This document shows positions 9,305 through 20,038 of a stretch of DNA of 64,000 nucleotides, piece by piece. Position numbers and translations under genes: made by a program. This stretch comes from Vreelandella piezotolerans. Lineage in GTDB: Bacteria; Pseudomonadota; Gammaproteobacteria; Pseudomonadales; Halomonadaceae. Positions within the stretch are counted from its first letter, which is position 1; every line of letters begins with the position of its first letter. The stretch covers positions 1,674,001 to 1,738,000 of the forward strand of contig NZ_CP048602.1 of NCBI RefSeq assembly GCF_012427705.1, written 5' to 3'. The notes under the pieces are model-generated. The model was given only the letters and a program-made list of their open reading frames with translations, ran no database searches and was not told the DNA's origin.

Positions 9305-10495
9305 TTAGTCGTTGACTGCCGCGATCGCTTTGGCGAGGTAGGGGAGATTCTCGTGTGAGAATCCCGCGACGTTGGCACGACCAGAGCGAACCATGTAAAT
9401 GCCGAACTCGTCACGTAAACGGTCGACCTGTTCCGGTGTCAGGCCAGTGTAAGAGAACATGCCGCGCTGCTCGGCCACACAGGCGTACTTTTCATCTAAG
9501 CCGTAAGGCTTCAAAGCCTCGACGAAGTCGCGGCGCAGTGTGTTGATTCGGTCGCGCATTTCGGTCAGCTCTTCACGCCACAGGGCGGAAAGCTCGGCAT
9601 CGTGCAAAATCTCGCTGACGATCGCGCCACCGTGAGCGGGCGGGTTGGAGTAGTTCTCACGCGCCACGATAGCCACCTGGGAACGCACGTTTTCCATTTG
9701 CTCGGCGTCTTTAGCGATTAGAATCAAGCAGCCGGTACGCTCGCAGTAAATACCGAAGTTTTTGGAGCAGGAACTGGTGATGATCACCTCATCCAGATGC
9801 TCGGCCAACAGACGAACGCCGTAAGCGTCTTCGTCCAAGCCTTCCCCGAAACCTTGGTAAGCGAAGTCGATCAACGGCAGCAGCTGGCGCTCCTTCAGTA
9901 CGGTCAGAACCTCTTGCCACTGCGACTGGGAAAGGTCGAAGCCGGTGGGGTTGTGGCAGCAGGCGTGCAGTACGACGACATCACCCTCAGGGATTTTCTT
10001 AAGCGCGGCTAGCATGCCGTTGAAATCCAGCCGGTTATCCGCGTCGACATAAGGGTATTTGTGCAGCTCGATCCCCGCTGACGTAAAAATGCCGTGGTGA
10101 TTCGGCCAAGTCGGATCGCTTACCCAGATGCCTTTGCCCGGCAGTTGACTGGCGACGAAGTCGGCCGCGAGACGCAGCGCACCGGTACCACCTGGCGACT
10201 GAGTAGCGCTGGCACGGTTGGCTTTGAGTACCGGTGAGTCCGAGCCCAGCACCAACGGCAGCACGGCTTCACCATAAGCGGGAGCGCCGTGCGAGCCAAT
10301 GTAGGTCTTGGTGGATTCATTCTTGAGCAGGCGAGCTTCCGCTTCCTTGACGGCGCGCATGACTGGCGTGTTGCCAGCGGCGTCGCGATATACGCCAACA
10401 CCCAGATCGACTTTCTGCGGGTTGGTATCTTTTTTGAAAGCTTCGATCAGCCCGAGAATGGCGTCTCCAGGGACTCGCTCAATTTGCTCAAACAT
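9305..10495 (-). CDS. phhC: Aromatic amino acid aminotransferase (class I PLP)
   Basis: 396 residues, the usual length of AspC/TyrB-type enzymes. The PLP lysine is Lys245 in SSCSKNFGIY; also present are HNPTGFD (about 181-187), YQGFGEG and the substrate-binding SGRANVAG near the C-terminus. The enzyme transaminates Phe/Tyr (and probably Asp) with 2-oxoglutarate. The gene abuts the phhB stop. In Pseudomonas the phhA-phhB-phhC operon encodes Phe hydroxylase, carbinolamine dehydratase and this aminotransferase, so phhC is the most specific name, while TyrB or AspC remain possible. No phhA is present in this window. Confidence 0.88.
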   Translation of the reverse strand: MFEQIERVPGDAILGLIEAFKKDTNPQKVDLGVGVYRDAAGNTPVMRAVKEAEARLLKNESTKTYIGSHGAPAYGEAVLPLVLGSDSPVLKANRASATQSPGGTGALRLAADFVASQLPGKGIWVSDPTWPNHHGIFTSAGIELHKYPYVDADNRLDFNGMLAALKKIPEGDVVVLHACCHNPTGFDLSQSQWQEVLTVLKERQLLPLIDFAYQGFGEGLDEDAYGVRLLAEHLDEVIITSSCSKNFGIYCERTGCLILIAKDAEQMENVRSQVAIVARENYSNPPAHGGAIVSEILHDAELSALWREELTEMRDRINTLRRDFVEALKPYGLDEKYACVAEQRGMFSYTGLTPEQVDRLRDEFGIYMVRSGRANVAGFSHENLPYLAKAIAAVND

Positions 10496-10834
10496 TTATT
10501 CGGCTACCTCGTCGGTTCTGGCGGCAAGAATGAAGTCGTTAAGATGCAGGCCGTTTATTTCATGGGACCACCAAGTGACAGTGGTTTTGCCCCATTCGGT
10601 GATCAAAACAGGGTGGTGACCCGCCTGCTCTGCGACATCGCCAACACGTTGGCTAAACGCTAGCGCGTCGGCAAAGTTACGAAACGTGAATTGTCTCGAT
10701 AGCTTCATGATGCCATCGTGTTCGATAATCTGCCACTCTGGAAGTGCCTTGAGATGCGCTTGGCATGCCTCATGAGAGAGTGGCATGACGTTGCCGCTGC
10801 AAGGTTCGCACTGTGTTTGTGCTAGCGATGTCAT
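10496..10834 (-). CDS. phhB: Pterin-4a-carbinolamine dehydratase
   Basis: 112 residues. It regenerates the tetrahydropterin cofactor of aromatic hydroxylases by dehydrating 4a-hydroxytetrahydropterin. The active-site signature is [11 protein letters not shown] with a later [14 protein letters not shown], matching the PCD/DCoH family. An N-terminal CEPCSG motif is also common in proteobacterial members. I start at MTSLAQ, preceded by AGGAGGC; the open frame extends 20 codons further but into the end of the upstream cyclase gene. The stop directly abuts the phhC start, so the two are probably co-transcribed. Confidence 0.92.
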   Translation of the reverse strand: MTSLAQTQCEPCSGNVMPLSHEACQAHLKALPEWQIIEHDGIMKLSRQFTFRNFADALAFSQRVGDVAEQAGHHPVLITEWGKTTVTWWSHEINGLHLNDFILAARTDEVAE

Positions 10835-10862
10835 GGGAATGCCTCCTGTTGAAGTCGTCTCT

Positions 10863-11774
10863 TCAGGGTAGAAGGCATACGCAGTCGCGACCAACCTCTT
10901 TGGCGCTGTAAAGAGCCCGGTCGGCCCGATCGATCAAAGTGACCAAAGGCTCCCCGCAGTGATACTCCGCCACGCCAATACTCAATGTGACGCTGCCCTG
11001 CCCGATACCAAAATCGTGATCGGCGATGGTTTGGCGTAAGCGGTCCGCAAGCTTATGGCATTGCTGCAGCGAGGTGAGCGGCAGCACTACCATAAACTCT
11101 TCTCCTCCTAGCCGGGCGAGCATGTCTTCGCAGCGCAGTAGTGACTGGGCCATCATCGCCAACTGTTTCAGGACGTTGTCGCCCTGCAGATGCCCCCAGC
11201 GGTCATTGAGCTGTTTGAAATGGTCGATATCGATCATCATGATCGATAGCGGCGTGCCGTGACGGGCGCTCATCGAAGCTAAGTGGGTGAGCTGTCCCAT
11301 CAATTTACGCCGATTGGGCAGGTTGGTGAGTGGGTCGGTATCGCAGAGCTTACGTAGCCGCTGCTCTTCGACGACTTGGTCGGTGATGTCCATCATTAGC
11401 CCATTCCATCGCACTCCTGATGCGATGGGCTCAGGGTTGGCACTTACCGCAATCCAGTGTGGCTTCTCTTCAGGGAAGGGAAGCCGAAAACGCGTATTGA
11501 GCGGGAGCATCCAGCGCGCGGAGCGCTCGATGGCCGACATCACTTTGGGATGGTCGTGGCCGGTGAGTTGCTCCAGCAGCAGGCTGGCATCTTCGGCGAG
11601 CTGCTGTTTGTCGACATAGGCTAACGCCATCCCACCCCCCTCAAGATAGGGAAAGTTCATATGGCCGCTATGGGAGCGGTAGAACTGAAAAATGACCCCA
11701 GGAATACGGGATACGAGACTATCGGCACTGGCGGGTATGTCGATAGACGGTGCGGCTAGGTCATTCACGGGCAT
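10863..11774 (-). CDS. GGDEF diguanylate cyclase with a PAS-like sensor domain
   Basis: 303 residues. Residues 20-135 form a PAS-like domain ([11 protein letters not shown].., ending in [14 protein letters not shown]). Residues 142-303 form a GGDEF domain with [12 protein letters not shown], an active GGEEF at 223-227 and an inhibitory I-site RCED at 214-217, five residues upstream. It should make cyclic di-GMP from GTP with product inhibition. There is no membrane segment, so it is a soluble sensor of unknown ligand. The gene ends 28 bases before phhB on the same strand; functional linkage is unproven. Confidence 0.9.
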   Translation of the reverse strand: MPVNDLAAPSIDIPASADSLVSRIPGVIFQFYRSHSGHMNFPYLEGGGMALAYVDKQQLAEDASLLLEQLTGHDHPKVMSAIERSARWMLPLNTRFRLPFPEEKPHWIAVSANPEPIASGVRWNGLMMDITDQVVEEQRLRKLCDTDPLTNLPNRRKLMGQLTHLASMSARHGTPLSIMMIDIDHFKQLNDRWGHLQGDNVLKQLAMMAQSLLRCEDMLARLGGEEFMVVLPLTSLQQCHKLADRLRQTIADHDFGIGQGSVTLSIGVAEYHCGEPLVTLIDRADRALYSAKEVGRDCVCLLP

Positions 11775-12009
11775 GCGTGAATCTCCGGTTTTTATGCCTG
11801 TTGTAAGTTAGCCGTGAAGGTTAGCGGTAAAAACGTAAACAATATGTAAGCCATTGCTGACAATTTAGCGGTTTTTAATACTTTTTGGTCATTAAAACTG
11901 ATATTTATATTCCATTTGTATGGATGTGACGCGAAAATAAGGGTTCTGCGTAAGCGTGGTCTTGTTCATTCTTTTCTAAAATATCATTAGATTCAAAATT
12001 TCACGGGTG

Positions 12010-12876
12010 ATGGCTTTGAATACGCAACGATCAAATGGGGCTCTTCCCGAGGCTGACGTGCTTGAGTCCGCGCAACGGCAGATTGGGCGCGTCAGTCTGA
12101 TTGGCGCAGGGCCCGGCGACCCAGATTTATTGACGTTGAAAGCCTACAAGCGGCTACTGAGCGCCCAGGTAGTGCTGTATGACCGTTTGGTAAGCGATGA
12201 AATTTTGGCGCTGTTACCCGCCGAAGCGGAGCGTTATTACGTGGGTAAGGCTCGCTCCTCCCACAGCGTACCGCATGGGGAAATCAACCAATCGTTGGTG
12301 ACTTGGGCTCGACAGGGCAAGCAGGTGATTCGCCTAAAAGGGGGGGATCCGTTCATTTTTGGGCGTGGGGGCGAGGAGCTTGAAACACTGGTGGCAGCGG
12401 GTATCCCTGTGGAAGTGGTTCCAGGTATCACGGCGGCGTCCGGCTGCGCTGCGTATGCAGGTATTCCGCTGACCCACCGTGATCACGCGCAGTCTGTCCG
12501 CTTCGTGACGGGGCATTTACAGGAAGGAGAGTTTTCGCTGGATTGGGCGACGCTGGCGCAGCCGGGCCAGACGCTGGTGTTTTACATGGGATTAAGCAAC
12601 TTAGCTTCCATTTGCAACGCCCTGACGGCTCACGGCCTGCCCCCTACCACGCCGCTGGCGTTGATCGAACAAGGCACGACCCAGCAGCAGCGAACCCATG
12701 TGGGAACATTGACGTCTTTGCCAGATAGCTTTCAGCGTGGGGAGATCCAACCGCCGGCGTTGCTGATCATTGGTAGCGTCGTCTCTCTTCATCAGACGCT
12801 TTCGTGGTTTGAGCGCCACCATGGTGTATCGGCTGGGTTTTCCCAGGGGAAGCATCGCCGTTTGACGAGGGGATAG
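12010..12876 (+). CDS. cobA: Uroporphyrinogen-III C-methyltransferase (SUMT)
   Basis: 288 residues. It methylates uroporphyrinogen III twice with SAM to make precorrin-2, the branch point to sirohaem and cobalamin. Family signatures: [15 protein letters not shown], the [15 protein letters not shown] loop, [10 protein letters not shown] and THRDHAQS. Only the methyltransferase is present; the CysG dehydrogenase/ferrochelatase half is missing, as in stand-alone CobA. ATG 12010 and GTG 12007 are both possible starts and neither has a strong ribosome-binding site. The 235-base upstream gap is AT-rich and probably holds the promoter; nitrite or sulfite assimilation genes are not adjacent. Confidence 0.92.
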   Translation: MALNTQRSNGALPEADVLESAQRQIGRVSLIGAGPGDPDLLTLKAYKRLLSAQVVLYDRLVSDEILALLPAEAERYYVGKARSSHSVPHGEINQSLVTWARQGKQVIRLKGGDPFIFGRGGEELETLVAAGIPVEVVPGITAASGCAAYAGIPLTHRDHAQSVRFVTGHLQEGEFSLDWATLAQPGQTLVFYMGLSNLASICNALTAHGLPPTTPLALIEQGTTQQQRTHVGTLTSLPDSFQRGEIQPPALLIIGSVVSLHQTLSWFERHHGVSAGFSQGKHRRLTRG

Positions 12877-13024
12877 ACGATTGAGCGCTTCGTCGGGTGG
12901 CGTTATGACCTGCGCTGTGTATGCTAGTAACGAATAGATTCATAAAGCCACGACCTGATCACCATCTTGCTACCTGTCACTAACGCTGCTGATATAAGCA
13001 GCCAAGCGAAAAGAGGGACGCAGC

Positions 13025-14161
13025 ATGTCAGAAGCCAATCACTCCGATTCGAACACGCCTGCTCACAAGCCGGATATGAAAACGCTTTTCCAGGATAACC
13101 GTGTGAAGGGTATCGCTGGGATTGCTGCCATTGCCGTGATTTGGGCCATCATGGCGCAATCCAATTCAGGCACCCATCAAGAGCGCGTCGAGACCTTGGA
13201 AGGTCAACTGGCGAGTGTCGAGCAAGAAAATACGGAGCTAAGCCAGCGCCTATCGGAAGTCGAACAGGCGGAAGCTGACTTGACCGCTATGCGCGATGAA
13301 ATGGCGTCGTTGGAGCAGCAGCAGGCAGACGCAGCGGCTAGTCTTGAGTCGGCTCAAGAAGATGTCAGCGGTGTCGAGACCCGTTTGCAAGAGTTAGAGA
13401 GCCAGCGCGAGACGCTACAACAGGAAGTCTCGGCACTGGAGGAGCAGCTTGCTAGCGCCGAGAGCGAGCTGCAGAGCTTACGTGAAGAGCGTGATCAAGT
13501 CGTTAGTGAGCGTGACGAAGCACAGTCTTCTCTGCAGCAGGTAGAAGAAGCGCGACAAAGTGCGGAAGAGGCGCGTCAGCAGGCAGAGTCTGCCCGTCAG
13601 CAAGCAGAAGAGCAGCGCCAACAAGCCGTGGAGGACTTGAGTGCCGCGGAGAGCGAACTTAGTGAACTCGACAGTCAGGTAAGCGATGCCAACGACCGTT
13701 TGGCTACGCTCGAAGAGGAAATAGCCACCCAGGAGAGCGAGCTGCAATCCCTCCAAGAAGAGCGCGATAGCGTGATGCGCGAGCGGGATTCGCTGCAGTC
13801 TGAGGTGGATTCACTTACCCAACTGCGTGAAGAAGAGCAGCAAAGCCTCGAACAGGTGCGCACCGAAATGGATGACCTCATGGTGGCCCTGGACATCGGC
13901 CGCGATGAAGTCGCGAAGGTCGAAAACGATATCGAAGCCCGTCAAGAGCAGCTCGCGCGTCTGGAAACGCAGCTCAGCGAGTGGCGAGACGAGCTGTCGA
14001 CACTCGATGAGCGCCTCCATGTCGATGACCCAGCCTCGGGGGACGTGCCAAACCTCACGGGCGAGCAGCAAGCTCAGCAAGATGGGGAAGATAGCGCTAG
14101 TGGGGCAGAAGGAGAAAACGCTCAGGCGGATGAAGCAGAGAGCCAGCAGAGCGGAAGCTAA
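13025..14161 (+). CDS. Membrane-anchored long coiled-coil protein
   Basis: 378 residues. A short polar N-terminus is followed by one membrane helix (about 30-45, GIAGIAAIAVIWAIM). Residues 50-330 are almost continuous heptad repeat rich in Glu, Gln, Ala and Leu, with internal runs such as EEARQQAESARQQAEEQ. An acidic, low-complexity tail follows. AAAGAGGGACGC precedes the ATG. I do not recognise a named family; the layout suggests a periplasmic or cytoplasmic spacer or scaffold tethered to the inner membrane. Such coiled coils often match myosin-like proteins spuriously. It is transcribed alone, with its own terminator. Confidence 0.75.
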   Translation: MSEANHSDSNTPAHKPDMKTLFQDNRVKGIAGIAAIAVIWAIMAQSNSGTHQERVETLEGQLASVEQENTELSQRLSEVEQAEADLTAMRDEMASLEQQQADAAASLESAQEDVSGVETRLQELESQRETLQQEVSALEEQLASAESELQSLREERDQVVSERDEAQSSLQQVEEARQSAEEARQQAESARQQAEEQRQQAVEDLSAAESELSELDSQVSDANDRLATLEEEIATQESELQSLQEERDSVMRERDSLQSEVDSLTQLREEEQQSLEQVRTEMDDLMVALDIGRDEVAKVENDIEARQEQLARLETQLSEWRDELSTLDERLHVDDPASGDVPNLTGEQQAQQDGEDSASGAEGENAQADEAESQQSGS

Positions 14162-14194
14162 GTCGTTAAACCAAAAAATCATTCCTCTGACGCA

Positions 14195-14224
14195 AGCGGA
14201 TGCGGGGGTTCCCCGCATCCGCTT
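14195..14224 (+). terminator. Rho-independent terminator after the coiled-coil gene
   Basis: AAGCGGATGCGGGG / CCCCGCATCCGCTT stem with a tiny loop, followed by a T-rich stretch (CTGTTTGTTGGTTT). Confidence 0.75.
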
Positions 14225-14306
14225 CTGTTTGTTGGTTTAGAAATAGGGCGCTGAGGAGTATCATTCACGCCATGTTCACAATCAACAACCCTTGGGAGTG
14301 CCATTG

Positions 14307-15107
<801 letters not shown>

Positions 15108-15118
15108 TGAAGTAACCG

Positions 15119-15685
15119 ATGAGCATTAAATCAGACAAATGGATTCGCCGAATGGCGCAAAGCGATGCCATGATCGAGCCGTTCGAGGCAGAGCAGGTGC
15201 GCTATGTGAACGACCAGCGGGTGATCTCCTATGGTACCTCCAGCTACGGTTACGACGTGCGCTGTGCCGATGAGTTCAAGGTGTTTACCAATATCCATTC
15301 GGCCATCGTCGACCCCAAAGCGTTCGATGACAAAAGCTTTGTCGACGTGAAGGGCGACGTTTGCATCATCCCGCCGAACTCGTTCGCCCTAGCGCGGACG
15401 GTTGAGTACTTTCGCATTCCGCGCAATGTGCTGACCATTTGTCTGGGTAAATCCACCTATGCACGTTGCGGCATCATCGTCAATGTGACGCCGCTGGAGC
15501 CCGAGTGGGAGGGGCACGTGACGCTGGAGTTCTCCAACACCACGAATCTACCCGCAAAAATCTATGCCCATGAAGGGGTCGCTCAGATGCTGTTCCTGGA
15601 GTCTGATGAGGTGTGCGAGATCTCTTATAAAGATCGGGGGGGTAAGTACATGGGGCAGCGTGGCGTGACACTACCGCGTACCTGA
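15119..15685 (+). CDS. dcd: dCTP deaminase
   Basis: 188 residues, the standard length. It converts dCTP to dUTP, feeding dTTP synthesis. Diagnostic features are [12 protein letters not shown] near the N-terminus, [14 protein letters not shown], and the catalytic-Glu segment [14 protein letters not shown] in a dUTPase-like fold; the C-terminus is [15 protein letters not shown]. The gene lies 11 bases after apbC, so the two probably share a transcript, ending in the bidirectional terminator shared with purN. Confidence 0.97.
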   Translation: MSIKSDKWIRRMAQSDAMIEPFEAEQVRYVNDQRVISYGTSSYGYDVRCADEFKVFTNIHSAIVDPKAFDDKSFVDVKGDVCIIPPNSFALARTVEYFRIPRNVLTICLGKSTYARCGIIVNVTPLEPEWEGHVTLEFSNTTNLPAKIYAHEGVAQMLFLESDEVCEISYKDRGGKYMGQRGVTLPRT

Positions 15686-15707
15686 CACACCATTTTTCTC
15701 CTGCTAC

Positions 15708-15744
15708 AAAAAGCCTTGCCGCATCACTGTGGCAAGGCTTTTTT
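15708..15744. terminator. Bidirectional rho-independent terminator between dcd and purN
   Basis: AAGCCTTGCC / GGCAAGGCTT stem with a 10-base loop, flanked by an A-run on one side and a T-run on the other. It serves dcd (plus) and purN (minus). Confidence 0.88.
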
Positions 15745-15762
15745 GGCACTGACAATGGAAAC

Positions 15763-16506
15763 TTAGGCGTTGCCGCTTTCTTCGTCCAGCTCTTCGGCAG
15801 CATCGGCATGGGAGAGGCGCATGCCATACGGCGGAAGCGGGTGGCCGTCCATCGTGGCCCCGTCGGCAGCGTACTGTAGGCGTCCCTCAAGAAACCACTG
15901 CACCGCAATGGGGAAGATCAGATGCTCCCGGGCGTGCACCTTCTCCTTAAGGGTCTCGACGGTGTCGTCGGCGCTTACCTGTAGCTCGGCTTGTAGAACG
16001 ACCGGCCCCCCATCCAGCTCTTCGGTAACGAAGTGGACGCTACAGCCATGATGAGAAACGCCGTCAGCCAGTGCGCGCGCGTGGGTATTCAAACCCTGAT
16101 ACGCGGGCAGTAGGGAGGGATGGATGTTGAGCATCCGTCCGAGAAAACGCTGTACGAAACGTGGCGTGAGAATGCGCATGAAGCCAGCAAGGACGATGAC
16201 ATCCGGCTCATGGCGTTCGATCACTTTGATCAGTGCGCCATCGTAAGCATCACGACTATCGTACTCGCGATGCGGTAGCGCGACTGCTTCGATACCGGCT
16301 TCATGGGCGCGTTTCAACCCGTAGGCATCGGGTTCATTGGAAATGACGGCGACAATTTCACCGCCCAACCTGTCGTGCTGCTGGGCCTCGATGAGTGCCT
16401 GAAGATTGCTGCCACTGCCAGAAATCAGTACTACCACTCGGCGAGCGCCCATGGGCTCAGGCGTCATGCCGTTGAGGGTGTCGCTGCTGTCGTCCGTACT
16501 ATTCAT
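15763..16506 (-). CDS. purN: Phosphoribosylglycinamide formyltransferase 1
   Basis: 247 residues. It transfers the formyl group of 10-formyl-THF to GAR in purine synthesis. The phosphate loop is [10 protein letters not shown] (about 29-38). The catalytic segment is [12 protein letters not shown], with the Asp of [12 protein letters not shown] completing the Asn-His-Asp triad. The N-terminus is about 20 residues longer than E. coli PurN and the acidic C-terminal tail is also extended; internal Met14 or Met19 are alternative starts. The chosen ATG overlaps the purM stop by four bases (ATGA), typical of translational coupling. Confidence 0.94.
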   Translation of the reverse strand: MNSTDDSSDTLNGMTPEPMGARRVVVLISGSGSNLQALIEAQQHDRLGGEIVAVISNEPDAYGLKRAHEAGIEAVALPHREYDSRDAYDGALIKVIERHEPDVIVLAGFMRILTPRFVQRFLGRMLNIHPSLLPAYQGLNTHARALADGVSHHGCSVHFVTEELDGGPVVLQAELQVSADDTVETLKEKVHAREHLIFPIAVQWFLEGRLQYAADGATMDGHPLPPYGMRLSHADAAEELDEESGNA

Positions 16507-17582
16507 TCCTGCGAACCTGCTTGACCGCGCTCGAGCACTACCGCCTCTTTCTGGCGCTGAACGATCTGGCCGATCGTGTAGACAGTCTCGCCCTGTGCTT
16601 CCAGATGCGCTTTGGCGTTGGCAGCTTGTTCGGCGGGAACGACCACGACCATACCAATTCCGCAGTTCAGGACACGGTGCATTTCAGTCTCGTTGACGTT
16701 GCCCTTGGCCTGAAGCCAGTTGAATACCTCTGGCCGCTGCCAGCTAGTGAGATCGATGCGTGCGGCCAGGGTGTCTGGCAATACACGGGGAATGTTCTCC
16801 AGCAGGCCGCCGCCAGTGATATGAGAAAGCGCATGAACCGGGATGTCGGTGCCCCGCATCATCGATAGCAGTGACTTCACGTAGATACGCGTGGGTGCCA
16901 TCAGTGCATCGCCCAGCGGCTGGCCATCGATGCTCTCCTCCAAGGAAGCATTGCTGACTTCTAGGATTTTGCGGATCAACGAATAGCCGTTGGAGTGTGG
17001 ACCAGAAGACGCCAAGCCAAGCAGCACATCACCTTCAGCCACGTTGCTGCCGTCGAGAATCTCGGACTTCTCCACGACGCCCACGCAGAAACCGGCCAAG
17101 TCGTAATCGCTGCCTTCGTACATGCCCGGCATTTCAGCCGTTTCACCGCCGACCAGTGCGCAGCCGGCCAGCTCGCAGCCAGCGCCGATACCGGTCACGA
17201 CATCGGCAGCGATGTCGACATCCAATTTGCCTGTGGCATAGTAATCGAGGAATAGCAGCGGCTCGGCACCGGCGACGATCAGGTCATTGACACACATGGC
17301 TACCAGGTCGATGCCAATGGTGTCATGCTTGCCAAGATCCATGGCCAGGCGCAGCTTGGTGCCGACACCGTCGGTGCCGGAGACGAGCACCGGCTGCCGA
17401 TAGCCAGCAGGTAGCTCGCACAGGGCACCAAAACCGCCAAGACCACCCATCACTTCAGGGCGTGACGTGCGCTTGGCAACGTGCTTGATGCGATCGACAA
17501 GAGCGTTGCCGGCATCGATATCGACACCTGCGTCTTTGTAGCTCAGAGAGGGCGTAGCCTGGGAGGAAGAAGTCTCGGTCAT
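16503..17582 (-). CDS. purM: Phosphoribosylformylglycinamidine cyclo-ligase (AIR synthetase)
   Basis: 359 residues. It closes the imidazole ring, converting FGAM to AIR with ATP. Hallmarks: [18 protein letters not shown] at the N-terminus, [35 protein letters not shown] and the [13 protein letters not shown] loop. I start at MTETSS; the longer open frame adds 23 hydrophobic residues not seen in the family. It is the first gene of purM-purN and is transcribed away from the AI-2E-family permease. Confidence 0.96.
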   Translation of the reverse strand: MTETSSSQATPSLSYKDAGVDIDAGNALVDRIKHVAKRTSRPEVMGGLGGFGALCELPAGYRQPVLVSGTDGVGTKLRLAMDLGKHDTIGIDLVAMCVNDLIVAGAEPLLFLDYYATGKLDVDIAADVVTGIGAGCELAGCALVGGETAEMPGMYEGSDYDLAGFCVGVVEKSEILDGSNVAEGDVLLGLASSGPHSNGYSLIRKILEVSNASLEESIDGQPLGDALMAPTRIYVKSLLSMMRGTDIPVHALSHITGGGLLENIPRVLPDTLAARIDLTSWQRPEVFNWLQAKGNVNETEMHRVLNCGIGMVVVVPAEQAANAKAHLEAQGETVYTIGQIVQRQKEAVVLERGQAGSQE

Positions 17583-17781
17583 GACAGGTCCTGTGAAGCC
17601 TATGCAATGCTGCAGTGCGATTGTGCTGGCAAATAGCCAGTGCCGGAGCAATAACGGTGGGCGATTGTATCACCCAGCGACGTAAGTCGCATCGATGTGG
17701 CGCGTTATCAGGTGCGTCGCGAGCAACTTTTGTTACTATTCGAGCACTACCGCTGACCGTATATCCAGGAAGGAGCAGGGA

Positions 17782-18894
17782 ATGAGGCATTCATGGTGGG
17801 GGATCGCGCTGGTCGTTGCGCTGGTGGGAACGGTGTATTTTCTCGATGCCGTTCTGATGCCCTTTATCGCAGGGTTGATTTTGGCCTACTTGGCTGACCC
17901 GTTGACGGATTTCTTTCAGCGTTTGGGCATGCGGCGAGTCTGGGCAGTGAGCAGCGTTTTTTTGGTGCTGATGCTCGTACTGGCGGTGAGCCTGCTGGTC
18001 CTCATTCCACTCGTCGTTCAGCAGATCAAGCAGTTAGGGGAAGCGTTGCCGGGCGTACTCAGTTGGGTAGAGGGCGTGCTGGCGCCTCAAGTTCAGGAGT
18101 GGACAGGGTACGATCTTGCCACCGAGCTTAGCAATGTGCGCGAGACTCTCATCGACAACTGGCGGGATGCGGGTAGTTACGTGGCTCAAGCATTGGGCCA
18201 TATCGGTCGTTCGGGCATGGCGTTCGTCTCTTGGGTGACGTATGTCGCGCTCATTCCGGTGGTGACGTTTTACCTGCTGCTGGATTGGGACCGAATGCTC
18301 GACAACCTGGGAAATTTGGTGCCTAGGCAGTGGGCAGACGATACGTTTCGTTTAGCGCGCCGCTGCGATGAGGTGTTGGCTTCGTTTTTGCGCGGCCAGC
18401 TGCTCGTCATGCTGTGCTTGGGCATTATTTACGCTGCTGGATTGACGCTGTTAGGGCTGAATTTCGGGTTGCTGATTGGCGCGCTTTCTGGGCTCGTTAG
18501 CATCGTTCCCTTTTTGGGCTTCATCGTCGGTCTAGCGATCGCGTTGGTAGTGGCGCTGTTTCAGTTCGATACCTGGTGGGCGGTGCTCGGCGTCATCGTT
18601 GTCTTTGGTTTGGGTCAAGTCGCCGAAAGCGTCGTGCTGCAACCGAAGCTATTAGGCGATAAGATTGGTTTGCACCCGGTGGCGGTCATTTTTGCGGTGC
18701 TCGCGGGCGGGCATTTGTTCGGACTCACGGGCGTGCTATTGGCGCTACCCGCAGCGGCGGTGATCATGGTGCTGCTGCGCGAGGTGAAAGATCGCTATAA
18801 AAACAGTGCACTCTATGACGCACAGCTAGACGCTCCAGAACAGCACAAACAGCATGAAGCGCTGCAGGGCGACGACAATAGGGAGTCATCATGA
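17782..18894 (+). CDS. AI-2E family transporter (PerM-like membrane protein)
   Basis: 370 residues with about eight hydrophobic segments and a soluble loop near 80-150, the AI-2E exporter/PerM layout. The conserved C-terminal block includes GLVSIVPFLGFIVG, FGLGQVAESVVLQPKLLGDKIGLHPVAV and FGLTGVLLALPAAAV. Members export diverse small molecules or Na+/H+; some were proposed to export AI-2. In many gammaproteobacteria this gene sits beside purM and hda, as here. The ATG has AGGAAGGAG upstream; an in-frame start at 17695 is rejected. It overlaps hda by four bases. Confidence 0.9.
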   Translation: MRHSWWGIALVVALVGTVYFLDAVLMPFIAGLILAYLADPLTDFFQRLGMRRVWAVSSVFLVLMLVLAVSLLVLIPLVVQQIKQLGEALPGVLSWVEGVLAPQVQEWTGYDLATELSNVRETLIDNWRDAGSYVAQALGHIGRSGMAFVSWVTYVALIPVVTFYLLLDWDRMLDNLGNLVPRQWADDTFRLARRCDEVLASFLRGQLLVMLCLGIIYAAGLTLLGLNFGLLIGALSGLVSIVPFLGFIVGLAIALVVALFQFDTWWAVLGVIVVFGLGQVAESVVLQPKLLGDKIGLHPVAVIFAVLAGGHLFGLTGVLLALPAAAVIMVLLREVKDRYKNSALYDAQLDAPEQHKQHEALQGDDNRESS

Positions 18895-19595
18895 GCCGAT
18901 TACCGGCACAGCTGCCGCTTGGGGTGGGGCTGCGCGACGATGCGACGTTCGATAACTATTATGCTTCTCGCGCCAATGCGTCGTTGGTCGACCACCTTGC
19001 TCATCAGCTAACGCCTGGCTCAGAGCCGTTTCTCTATGTGTGGGGTGCCCCAGGCAGCGGCCGTAGTCACTTACTGCAAGCCGCCTGCCATGCGGCTTCC
19101 GACCAAGACAAGCGTGCCCTCTATTTGCCACTTGCGGACCTAGGCCATTTTCCACCGCTTATGTTGGAGGATATCGAGCGGCTCGATCTGGTAGCCATCG
19201 ATGATTTGGAATACGTCATTGGGCGCAAACGCTGGGAAGAGGCGTTATTTCACGCGTTCAATCGTTTGCGGGACGCGGGCAAAGCGCTGTTGATCGCGGC
19301 CAACAAGCCGCCGCGCCATTTGGAGGTAGTGCTGCCGGATTTGGCGTCTCGACTGGCTTGGGGAGTCACCTTCCATCTTCACCCGTTGGACGATAATGAC
19401 CGTTTGGCGGCGCTAAAGCTACGTGCCCAGGTCCGTGGCATGCAGTTGCCGGATGACGTAGGGCGCTACATCATGCACCGTGGGCCGAGGGAGTTGGGCG
19501 AGCTCTGTCGAGCTTTGGACACCTTGGATCAGGCATCATTATCAGCAAAGCGGAAATTAACGATCCCTTTCGTAAAGTCGGCGCTCGATTGGTAA
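18891..19595 (+). CDS. hda: DnaA regulatory inactivator Hda
   Basis: 234 residues of the DnaA-related AAA+ family, without the DnaA DNA-binding domain. Residues 7-12 (QLPLGV) are the sliding-clamp-binding motif. The P-loop is GAPGSGRSH (about 52-60), with Arg in place of Lys as is usual in Hda, and the Walker B region is LVAIDDLEYV. With DNA-loaded clamp, Hda stimulates hydrolysis of DnaA-bound ATP and prevents over-initiation. It is coupled by an ATGA overlap to the permease, the common gammaproteobacterial order. Confidence 0.94.
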   Translation: MSRLPAQLPLGVGLRDDATFDNYYASRANASLVDHLAHQLTPGSEPFLYVWGAPGSGRSHLLQAACHAASDQDKRALYLPLADLGHFPPLMLEDIERLDLVAIDDLEYVIGRKRWEEALFHAFNRLRDAGKALLIAANKPPRHLEVVLPDLASRLAWGVTFHLHPLDDNDRLAALKLRAQVRGMQLPDDVGRYIMHRGPRELGELCRALDTLDQASLSAKRKLTIPFVKSALDW

Positions 19596-19596
19596 A

Positions 19597-19626
19597 ACGC
19601 CCCTGCCAGTGGGCTGGCAGGGGCGT
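19597..19626 (-). terminator. Rho-independent terminator of the phasin gene
   Basis: ACGCCCCTGCCA / TGGCAGGGGCGT stem. The T-run (GTTTTACC) occurs only when read on the minus strand, so it mainly serves the phasin gene. Confidence 0.75.
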
Positions 19627-19660
19627 GACGAGACTGATCAAATGATCAACGCTGAATGCG

Positions 19661-20038
19661 TTAGGCGGTCTTGCTCATTTTAGTCGCGGCCGCTTGTGCC
19701 TGCTTCACATTCTCTTCTGTCAATTTCTGACTCTTCTGCAAGAAATCCTGCTGTAATGATACGACCTTGTCGGTATCGCCTTTGACACGCTCGGCCAGTT
19801 CTTTAGCCACTTTCTGCTGACCTTCCATGTAGCTACGCAGGCCGTCGACATCTTTGACACTCAGCAGCTGACGCATCTGCGCGACGCCGGTGTCGACATA
19901 CGCTTTGTTAGCGTCTAGCTGAGCGTTTATCAGCTTTTCAGAGTAGTCGATGCTCAGATTCATGTAGGCACGTGCCGGTGCCATGAACAGGTTGTCGAAC
20001 TGCTGGGTCATTTCGTTGGTATTTAACGTACGCATCAT
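19661..20038 (-). CDS. Phasin family protein (PHA granule surface)
   Basis: 125 residues, fully helical and amphipathic, without cysteines. Segments such as FDNLFMAPARAYMNLSIDYSEKL and the Ala/Gln/Lys-rich C-terminal tail (VKQAQAAATKM) are typical of small phasins coating polyhydroxyalkanoate granules. This implies PHA storage, common in Halomonas; PHA synthase genes are not in the window. I chose the ATG at 20038 (ATGATG), with TAGGAGAG just upstream. The open frame extends 20 codons further without a ribosome-binding site. Confidence 0.82.
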   Translation of the reverse strand: MMRTLNTNEMTQQFDNLFMAPARAYMNLSIDYSEKLINAQLDANKAYVDTGVAQMRQLLSVKDVDGLRSYMEGQQKVAKELAERVKGDTDKVVSLQQDFLQKSQKLTEENVKQAQAAATKMSKTA

